A stretch of 64,000 nt of DNA from Cornus controversa (Eukaryota > Streptophyta > Magnoliopsida > Cornales > Cornaceae): NCBI GenBank assembly GCA_026545225.1, contig CM048845.1:63969033-64033032 (forward strand), in the 5' to 3' direction. The translations under genes and the position numbers were made by a program. The notes under the pieces were generated by a model. The model ran no database searches. It worked only from the letters and a program-made list of their open reading frames with translations, and was not told the origin of the DNA. Positions 56,128 through 64,000 of this stretch are shown piece after piece. The first letter of the stretch is position 1. Every line of letters starts with the position of its first letter.

Positions 56128-56756
56128 GGATTGTGGGTTTGATTTGGTTGGGTTTCCTTTTGTGTTTGGGGGTTTGATTATGGGTTCTGTTCGTGAGGAT
56201 TGTGGGTGTTTCTGGGGATTTATATATATATATATATATATGTTATATCATAATATATATTTCTATATCTATATATATCAATATAACATAAGAGAGAATA
56301 TAAACCAGGAGAGATGTGCAAAGATAGAGAAAAAGAGGAGAGAGATGGGTAGAGAGAGAAAGAAAGAGGAGTTTTAGAGAAAATGGTGGAGTTTTAGAAT
56401 GTATTTTCAAGGTCATTTAGGACATTTCATAAGAGAGGGGTATACGTTAGCTAGTTCATTACAAAAAATGGTTAAATAATATAGGGGTATAATGGTAAAA
56501 CACTTGAACCGTTATAAATAAACGGCTGTTAAGTCTGACAGAGGTGTCAGAGCCAGTTTTGACACAAGTATTCTCTGTAAACAATAAAGGAAACCCGAGG
56601 GGTGATAGAGCATTTTACCCTTATATTTTTTAACATTTGGTCATATCGTATGCGTATAATATTGTTAGTATCCATGATTCATAGGTGAGTTTATTTGGTG
56701 ATGATCAGTGACGCTTGCTTTATTTGTTGTGCAACAGACTTCTATGTTAACTTTAA

Positions 56757-57224
56757 GGGTAAATTACTATAACCTCCCCTGAAGTTTGGCTTAATTACCT
56801 TGAAATTAAAATTTTAGCAAAATTACTCTGACACCCCTATCAGACTAACGATCTGTTAAACAAAATCACATATAATATACAATTAAAAAAATACCCTTAA
56901 GTTATAATGCTTGTATGCAAAAATAACCTTAATTTCTAATGCTTTGGTTGAGATTAACATATTATATATATATAGATATATATATGTGTGTGTGTGTGTG
57001 TTTTATCCATCGATGCCACATTAGCGCTATCGCCACTAAAGGTAGGTTTTGACATTTTAATTTTGTTATGTTAATTGAATTTGACAGAGCTGAATGTCAT
57101 TTAACCACAGGGGTATCAGGAATAAAGTCAATCAAACCTAAGAGAAGGTTGACCATCATATTTTAAAAACCTTAATCCAGAAGTAATTAGGCAAAATCTT
57201 GGGAGAGGTAAGAGTAATTTACCC
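56757..57224. mobile_element. Small MULE-type MITE, 468 bp
   Basis: Both ends begin GGGTAAATTACT and continue with an ACCTC block and a TTTGGCTTAATTAC / TTTTGCCTAATTAC block. Flanks TAACTTTAA (56748-56756) and TAAATTTAA (57225-57233) match at 8 of 9 bases. Non-coding. Confidence 0.75.
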
Positions 57225-57717
57225 TAAATTTAATTAATTATTTATTTATTTATAACTTATTAAGGGCATCCGTTATGCTGCTCTCTACCGTGTATGTAGA
57301 GAGTAGCAAAGGTGTGTATAGGGCTTGCTCAAGAGTGGGCCCCATCAAAATTTCATTTGCAGGCTCGTTGTAGGTAGGAGCCTGCAAGCGAGCTTGCGTC
57401 GCGCTTTGGGGCAGAGCTAAACAACTCTTTCTTGCTTTATTTATTTTTTCCCTCTTTCTTTTATTTTATTTTTTAAAAATAGTCCAAAGTTTATAAATAA
57501 TATATATATCAGAAAAATATTGTTTGTTATTTGTTTAATATTTTTATTTCAATTTGATTTTTTAGAACTCTTTAAAGTCTAATTTTTTTTTCATTTGATT
57601 TTTTTTAGTTCGACTTTTTGGCTTATTTTATTTTTTTAGAAAAACAACAAGCAAACAATTGAAATTTTTTTTTTATTTATCACCAATATAAAAATTACAT
57701 TTAATTCGATATTAGCT

Positions 57718-59024
57718 TTAAACATCTTCATCACCAATTTTATTCCACAAATGTTCCATGAGATCTCTCCTGAGATTCACATTCTCATTCCTATTGCGAA
57801 TCCTATTAAGGTGAGAGGAGAATGGTGCCGCCAAAATTGATGGGTTTCGATCGTAGTGTGGAATGAAGACGTCCTCATTGTCAGGAGGTGTCCATTGCGA
57901 AATGTTGGTGTCGCGCTCATCTTCTATGATCATATTGTGTAATATGATGCACGTTCTCATTATCTTATTCAAATCTTTTTTTTCCTTCCAATAACACACT
58001 GGTCCTTGCGTTATAGCCCACCTCATCTGTAACACGCCAAACGCTCGTTCAATATCCTTCCTAGCGGCTTCTTATTTTTTAGCAAATAATTTTTCATTTT
58101 TAGTAGTTGGGTGCATGATGGTCTGCATCAAAGTAGCCCACTTAGGATATATACCATCAGCTAGGTAATACTCCAATGTACGTTGATGCCCATTCACCTC
58201 ATAATTAACCGGATGCATTATACCATTGATGATACCCTTGAATACTGGGGAGTGATCCAGGATATTCAAGTCATTGTGTGAACCAGCTATACCAAAAAAA
58301 ATATACCAGATCCACAAATCTTTTGATGCAATTGCTTCCAATGTGAGGGTATACTTATGTCTTCTTCCTTTGTGCGTGTCATGCTACGCTGTGGGACTAT
58401 TCTTCTATTCCCAATGCATACAATCTATAGAGCCAAGCAAACCTAGGAATCCTCTTTCCTCCCCTTCTCGAAGAAGACGTGCAATGTCATCTTCATTCGG
58501 TGAGCGTTAGTACTATTCCACATACAATACAATTACAGCATCACAAAATCTCTTTAAGCTTTTGATTGAGTGCGCTCACCAACCTTTATGTACTCGCCAC
58601 AAAGATTCGCTCAAATTCCATAAGCGAGAATATGTATCGCAACTGTCATCTTCTATATAAAGGTGCACCCCAAACAACCAATAGCATCAGGTTTCTGTCT
58701 GAATAAGTCGTCATAATTTGTAACATTGTTTAAAATGCGATGGAACAACTCTCGGCCCATCCAAAACCGTCTGTGAAATATCTCTAGTGAAAAACCAAGA
58801 TTTTCGGTGAAGTAATATTTCCATATTTGTTGGGCTGACTACTCTCGCTCACGCTTAATATATCGTCTCTTAGGAGGTTGAAATAGTGTATGTACCCTCT
58901 CAGGCGTAAAAATCGCTTTAATCCGTTTCTTATGACTTTGAAAAACTGTCTCACGATTAGAATATGAAAAAATATGTGAACTACTAGACTCGAGCATCGG
59001 AATAGATCGTGATGATGAAGTCAT
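57718..59024 (-). pseudogene. PIF/Harbinger DDE transposase, with stops
   Basis: From the ATG at 59024 the minus strand reads MTSSSRSIPMLESSSSHIF, later FSLEIFHRRFWMGRELFHRI, GSIDCMHWE (first catalytic D, then a stop for the expected W), AIASKDLWIWYIFFGIAGSH with NDLN (second D), LADGIYPKWATLMQTI and ILHNMIIEDE (final acidic residue). These are the blocks of the plant DDE_Tnp_4 transposase. Several stops show it is inactive. It would cut and paste the element at TTA/TAA sites. Confidence 0.88.
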
Positions 59025-59159
59025 TGTATAAATGCTATAATGAAGATGATGATTTAAAGAAGAATAAATAGGTGGTTTATATAGTCATTAGGAATATGGT
59101 CGTTGAGAATATAGCCGTTGGGAATTATTCTATAAATATCACACTCAATTCTCTCATTT

Positions 59160-60528
59160 CTCATCCTTCAATATTCATTTCACTCAATTCTCATCCTTCA
59201 ATTCACTTCATAGATTCTCGACTTCCATTCTACAAGTCTTCCTTCAACCAATATCAAAACTTCAAAATACCACCGCAATTCAATAATGAGATTAACTCTC
59301 AATATTTTTCGCAATCCGGTAACCCATCTCAACACAATCCAACCCCAATATCTATCTCAACCCCAATCTGATAACTCATATCAACCCAATTCCCATATCA
59401 ACCCCAATACACATATCAATCCTAATACTCATCTTAACCCCAATACCCATCTCAACAACATTATCAATCTGAACCTCCCCCAAAGCAAAAGAAGATCAAT
59501 TGGTCCAAAGAAGAAAACGAAGCATTATGCAAAGCATGAATGATGATTGGGGAAGATCCAATCACTGGTTCAAATCATCAAAAGTCCACAATTTGGGAAC
59601 AAATCCAAACTAATTTTCAAAGCTAGGCAGGAGGCACGACTGTAAGAAATAACAAATATTTGATGCATCATTTTTCTAGTATTCATCCAAGTATCAACAA
59701 ATTTTCTGGATACTACAAAACCATCCAAGATAATTCGATCAGTGGGTTTAGCGTTGAAAATTCAATAAGTACTTTATTATTTTGTATTTTTTTTAATTAT
59801 TAATTTTAATTGAGAATTAGTCTAATTTCAATTATTGTTTATTTTTTATAGCTCCAAACCGCATTTGAATTGTATAAAAGACAAAAAAATAAGGATTTTA
59901 AGTTGTATCATTGTTGGAATATTCTTCGGTATTCACTTAAATGGAATGACCATTGCAAGGTTGAACAACAGAAACAAAAGTCTTTTTAACAAATAAGGAA
60001 GAGAGCCATTGTTGATATCGGTATTAATGAGCTTGAAAATTGTTCCAAATCTCCTTCAACAAATGTAGGTTCATTTTAGAACAATTCATCTACTCCATCA
60101 ACTCCTGGAGTATCAAACCTTGGCGATGATGACTCACCAGCCTCTGTCGAAGGTTCTCATGACTTACCACGACCCCTTGGACGAAAATCAGCAAAGAAGG
60201 GTAAAAACAAAAATAGGTCGTATATAGAAATGCAAAATTTGTTTGTGACATAATTTCAAGATATGAAAGAGTAGGATCGTCTGGTTACCGAAGCAGAACT
60301 CGAAGGAGATCGTATGAATATTCAAGCCAAAGTCAAAATGAGGATGACGTGAGAACGAACTAAACAGTTGGAGATACAATCAAAGGAAAGGATGACTCAA
60401 GATGAATTTGAAAGAGATATAATGCGTCGAGATCCAAATAAGGTTGCAACGCCAGAAGCAAAAGCATGGATCATTAAACGAAAAAAGAAAATCTTGAGAA
60501 AATTAGATCTAGAGGATGTTGATATTTA
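59160..60528 (+). pseudogene. Harbinger ORF1 (Myb/SANT-like), with stops
   Basis: After an Asn/Gln/Pro-rich start with PNTH repeats (59180-59460) comes KKINWSKEENEALCKA, a SANT-like helix start followed by a stop. A NAM-associated-like segment follows (FELYKRQKNKDF, YHCWNILRYSLKWN), then a charged coiled-coil-like end (WIIKRKKKILRKLDLEDVDI) to the stop at about 60528. In this family ORF1 helps the transposase bind DNA and enter the nucleus. Frameshifts and stops break it. Confidence 0.75.
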
Positions 60529-61174
60529 ATGTTATTTCTTTATTTGTGTTAAAAATATGTAATGTCTTTTTAATTTATTTATTTGTACGAAAAATATGTA
60601 ATGTCTTTTTATTTGTGAATAAATATATGAAAAGTAAACAATTGAAAAATAATATTTTTTTCATAACAAACAATTGAAATAAATAAGTTTTAAAAAATTT
60701 TATGAATTATTTTTTTATATAAAAAATATTAAAATAATAATATAGAGAGTTACCATACAAATGAGCTATAATTTCTGCAATTAGGGAGAGAGCCATATCA
60801 ACAAAAAAAAAATAAATAAATAAAATAGTTGACGTGATTTTCTCTATTTTAATTGTAGAGAGGTTATTGGAAAGACTTTCATGTTTTAGATTTATAATAT
60901 TATAAAAAATTGACTAAGAATTAACTCTTTGTATACATAAAAATATAATTTATTAAATTTTTTTATTGTCACCCATTCTTGTTTTTTTATGAGATTTGTC
61001 ACGTTGTTATATCGTATCGTGTCGTATACTCCGTGCTTCCCAGGGTGCAACTGTGTAAGATAAATCCCAGTGCGTACTTTCAACAAGCATTTTAGTCGCA
61101 ATAATACGAAACTCCCTCTCTATTTCTCTCTCAACCTCCAGACACAGAACACACTCCCACAGTACGCAGAGAGA

Positions 61175-62236
61175 ATGTTGGTGGCTAGAACACTACCTCA
61201 CTCCTCTCCCCTCTCATTCCCTGGAAGAACCCTAAAAAACCCTAACCCTAACCCTAACCCTAACCTCACCTTCCCACTTTCTCTCTCTATCAACAACAAC
61301 AACAAATCTTCATGTCTCACATCATGCCTCAAATCATCAGAGCTCTCACAGATAATTCTACCTGAAGAAGAAAATTCGGTATTGACACCTCAGATGCGAG
61401 TCAATATATATGCGGAATCTCTGCCATTCATCCAGAAATTCCGAGGCAAGACCATCGTAGTCAAGTATGGAGGCGCAGCCATGAAATCCGAAACCCTCCA
61501 GGCCTCCGTCATCACCGACCTCGTACTCTTGTCCTGCGTCGGCATCCGCATTGTCTTCGTCCATGGCGGTGGGCCCGAGATCAACCAGTGGCTCGGCCGA
61601 TTGGGCATCAAGCCCAACTTCCTCAACGGCCTACGAGTCACCGATTTGTCCACCATGGAAATCGTCTCCATGGTCCTCATCGGAAAGGTCAACAAGCACC
61701 TCGTTTCGTTGATCAACAAGGCCGGTGCCACCGCCATTGGCTTCTCCGGCATCGACGGCCGCCTCTTCACTGCCCGTCCATCTTCCAAATCCGCCCAATT
61801 GGGTTTCGTCGGAGAGGTCGCCAGCGTGAACCCCTCCTTCCTTCGACGACTCATAGAGGACAATCTTATTCCGGTGATCGCGTCGGTGGCGGCAAATGAG
61901 GAAGGCCAGTCTTATAATATCAACGCGGACACTGCAGCCGGAGAGTTGGCGGCAGCACTGGGGGCGGAGAAGCTGATTCTGCTGACGGACGTGCCAGGGA
62001 TTCTAGAGGACAAGGAGGATCCGGGGAGTTTGGTGAAGGAGATTGATATAAAAGGGGTGAAGAAGATGATGGATGATGGGAAGATTGCGGGTGGAATGAT
62101 TCCAAAGGTGAACTGTTGCGTAAGGTCGCTAGCACAGGGGGTTCGGACTGCGAGTATCATCGATGGGCGGTTGCCACATTCGTTGCTTCTTGAGATTCTC
62201 ACAGACGAGGGGGCCGGAACCATGATTACTGGGTAA
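61175..62236 (+). CDS. NAGK: N-acetylglutamate kinase, chloroplastic (EC 2.7.2.8)
   Basis: A single open frame of 353 aa. The ATG at 61175 is chosen; the upstream in-frame sequence to 61070 starts at a GTG. Residues 1 to about 60 are a Ser/Thr/Asn-rich plastid transit peptide. The amino acid kinase fold follows: [10 protein letters not shown] (K97, phosphate binding), HGGGPEI (130-136), GLRVTD, the [12 protein letters not shown] nucleotide region, LLTDVPGIL and GGMIPK near the C-terminus. It phosphorylates N-acetylglutamate, the controlled step of arginine synthesis in plastids. Plant enzymes are inhibited by arginine and relieved by the PII protein (established knowledge). The 5' end of the coding region contains telomere-like repeats (61240-61266) coding Asn-Pro. 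Third positions of the core are GC-rich, unlike the flanks. Confidence 0.96.
   Translation: MLVARTLPHSSPLSFPGRTLKNPNPNPNPNLTFPLSLSINNNNKSSCLTSCLKSSELSQIILPEEENSVLTPQMRVNIYAESLPFIQKFRGKTIVVKYGGAAMKSETLQASVITDLVLLSCVGIRIVFVHGGGPEINQWLGRLGIKPNFLNGLRVTDLSTMEIVSMVLIGKVNKHLVSLINKAGATAIGFSGIDGRLFTARPSSKSAQLGFVGEVASVNPSFLRRLIEDNLIPVIASVAANEEGQSYNINADTAAGELAAALGAEKLILLTDVPGILEDKEDPGSLVKEIDIKGVKKMMDDGKIAGGMIPKVNCCVRSLAQGVRTASIIDGRLPHSLLLEILTDEGAGTMITG
61240..61266 (+). repeat. Telomere-like CCCTAA repeat inside the kinase transit peptide
   Basis: Four or more in-register ccctaa hexamers code for an (Asn-Pro) run in the NAGK transit peptide. A near copy precedes them at 61228. The match to the plant CCCTAAA telomere unit lacks one A, so it is telomere-like. 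Confidence 0.85.
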
Positions 62237-64000
62237 AATGTCCTTTAATGCCAAACTAGCTAAGGAACTTTGATGGCCTGATGGGTCTGTTTTGCAGTGA
62301 AGGTATAAGTTATTGTGTCAAGAACATGACAATGTAACATCTAGTCTTTATTGGGTTAAAAAAATCCTTGCTTTATGATGGGTACATTTAAGCTTTATTC
62401 CAGCTTTGGTATCAATTACTCTCTAAATTGCAATAAACTTTTCTTTAATCAGGCTTTGAATGACTATTTTCGAATCATGTTCTAAATTTTCTGTGTGTAT
62501 TCCGTTATGTTATGCCACCATTTATTTCTGGGATCCTATCATGGTTTCGTACTGTAGTATTCAAGGAGGCAACCTTTTGTTCTGGAAATTGTGTACCTTA
62601 ATCTCTGCAACGAATATCTTATGTTATTTCTGATGCCAAACAAATAAATCTAAAGCATCAAACCAACATTCTGATACTCTGTTATTGCATGGTGCTACTT
62701 AGTCAGAAGCCGGAAATAGACTATCTGTTATTGTTCAATTATTCTCACAGAATGTTTTCTGATCAGTGCGTCAACCATGTGGCAATCTGTTCCATCATGT
62801 TGAGCATAAAATGGAATTGTGTTGTCTCTTTTAGTTTTGTTTCTAAAGATTTCAATCTAAGCAAAACGTATAAGTTCACCATCAGACTAAAGTTTTCCTA
62901 AAAATTTTATTTCTAAAGATTTCACTAAGCAAAACACACATTACCCTCACCTCACTCAGATTAAAGTTGTGTGAAAATCACACTGATATGCCTTCATTGT
63001 TGAATAAACAGTGTTAAATTATTAACCTGTTTGACATTTTTACCTCATTTTATTTTAATAGGTTGTTAAATAAAAAAATTTCAAGAATGAGTTAAAAATG
63101 GAAAAGATTATGCCTTTATCGAATTTCTTAATTTTCTTTTCATATCATTGTGTTATTTGCAAGCAAACCTACTCTCTTTTTTCTCTCCAACATGCTGTTG
63201 CCACCCACCACAGGTCCACAACCGCTGCCAAATCCACCAGTTCTGTTTCCTCTCATCACCTCTCTCTCTCTGTATCACATGTTTCTCTCTTTGCCCTCAC
63301 CTCCTCCACAAACCAACACAGCCGCATACACTTTCTCTTTCTTCTCTCCATCTCCACAACTACTGCCGCTGCCACCAATTCTTTTGCTGAATCCACCATC
63401 ACCAAATGTAACTCCAAATCAAACGTAATCTAATTTAACTCCATCTCTGCACACACACACACACATGTTTCTCTCTAAAACCCCACCACCACCACTTCAC
63501 CGCTGCCGCTGCCGCCCCCTTTGCGAAATCCATCTGCAACCCCCATCTCTCTCATATGCAGGCCCAATCATGAAAGAATGGCTTTCTGATAGCATCTGAC
63601 ACAAGAAGAATTTCTTGCATTTCTCTGTGAATGAACAAGGCCCGTTGAAAGCAGGAATAAGGATTGCTTCATTTGTTAATGTAAATAAGCAGTTCAATTA
63701 TTTGGGAAGCCTACTGAAGAGATGCGAATGCATGAGAACAATCCGAAAGGTAGAATGTTCCATCTGCACCCAGTGCCCTCACTCTACCCCTTTAAGATCA
63801 CAACAGAACCTGCTTGAAATCATCAACCAAAGGGCCCAGTTCATAGAACTTCAATGAACCCAACCCTCAAATTGGCAGGAAGCTTCCTGGCTGAGCCCCT
63901 TCTAATACTCAAGACATAGAAAGTGGACTCTGTTAGGACAGTCTACAAACCCACAACATACTGGCAGAATCCCCCTATGCTGAAATCTATTATCTTTTCT
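62237..64000. other. NAGK 3' flank and unassigned sequence
   Basis: The kinase 3' untranslated region probably extends to about 62440 (aataaa near 62432). Further right, 63170-63540 is CT-rich with CAC and GCC runs and a (CA)n tract near 63451, which could be a 5' leader of a gene beyond the window. An open frame at about 63615-63854 has no recognised family. Confidence 0.4.

Larger units (their letters stand above)
54192..56620 (+). mobile_element. Mutator-like element (Pack-MULE) with 9 bp target duplication
   Basis: Terminal inverted repeats of about 65-70 bp begin GGGTAAAATGCTCTA at both ends and continue with matching TTTATTGTT and TTGTGTCAAAA blocks. A perfect TTATATTTT duplication lies at 54183-54191 and 56621-56629, the 9 bp size typical of Mutator. 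It has no transposase. It carries a DUF538 gene fragment (55680-56127) and a nested hAT-like insertion (54744-55582). Confidence 0.88.
57262..60885. mobile_element. PIF/Harbinger transposon, decayed, two divergent genes
   Basis: A minus-strand DDE transposase and a plus-strand Myb/SANT-like ORF1 diverge from about 59100, the classical PIF/Harbinger layout. The outer ends are estimated from a TTAAGGGCATCC start near 57260 and a weakly related CTCTCTAC-containing inverted end near 60880. A TAA/TTA target duplication could not be shown on the right. Confidence 0.7.

Noticed and set aside
61070..61174. 35-codon N-terminal extension of NAGK
   Set aside because: It begins with GTG and has no plant start codon; the ATG at 61175 opens a normal transit peptide.
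61358..62223. Long minus-strand open frames across the kinase gene
   Set aside because: They are antisense shadows of a GC-rich third-position coding region and match no family.
63098..63433. 111-codon open frame right of NAGK
   Set aside because: Low-complexity CT-rich translation with overlapping frames of similar length; no family likeness or splice support.

Overview
This window is nuclear DNA of a flowering plant, most likely a eudicot. It is AT-rich, its genes have plant-type introns and orthologues, and retrotransposons and MITEs take up more than half of it. The species cannot be named from the sequence.

Only three host genes are intact. (1) On the + strand at 13361-24667 lies a GPI-anchored endo-1,3-beta-glucanase (GH17 plus X8/CBM43) in two exons split by a 9.8 kb intron. 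(2) On the - strand at 46631-27581 lies endonuclease V in eight exons (272 aa). Its fourth intron is 13.7 kb long and starts with a GC donor. (3) On the + strand at 61175-62236 lies an intronless plastid N-acetylglutamate kinase (353 aa) of arginine biosynthesis. The first two genes converge across about 2.9 kb. The three genes share no pathway.

Region by region: 1-11246 is a - strand Ty3/gypsy element (gag, protease, RT, RNase H, integrase, 5' LTR; the 3' LTR runs off the left edge). Two target-site-flanked insertions split it: a 2.45 kb LTR of a related family (1118-3572) and a 1.5 kb LTR-like unit (3789-5294). 11247-13360 is intergenic. The glucanase intron (13687-23529) holds SINEs, a Tourist-like MITE, two solo LTRs and several tandem duplications. 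24668-27580 has a MULE-type MITE and LINE remnants. Endonuclease V intron 6 holds a deleted Copia element (28880-30941). Intron 4 holds a MULE-like unit, a Copia element that looks internally inverted, an element with LTRs in opposite orientation nested inside it, and a hAT-like MITE. 46632-54191 is intergenic, with a gypsy integrase scrap and a third LTR of the first gypsy group (50513-52922). 54192-56620 is a Mutator-like element carrying a DUF538 gene fragment and a nested hAT-like MITE. A second small MULE (56757-57224) and a decayed PIF/Harbinger element (about 57262-60885) precede the kinase gene.

The strongest leads are: three related gypsy LTRs that share a promoter box but each carry a different set of iterated near-palindromes near the 3' end; tandem PBS/LTR-edge units; the inverted-LTR element with target-site duplications; the Pack-MULE with a DUF538 fragment; and the GC-AG giant intron of endonuclease V. 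Exon limits come from reading splice sites and protein-family continuity by eye. No database search was run.
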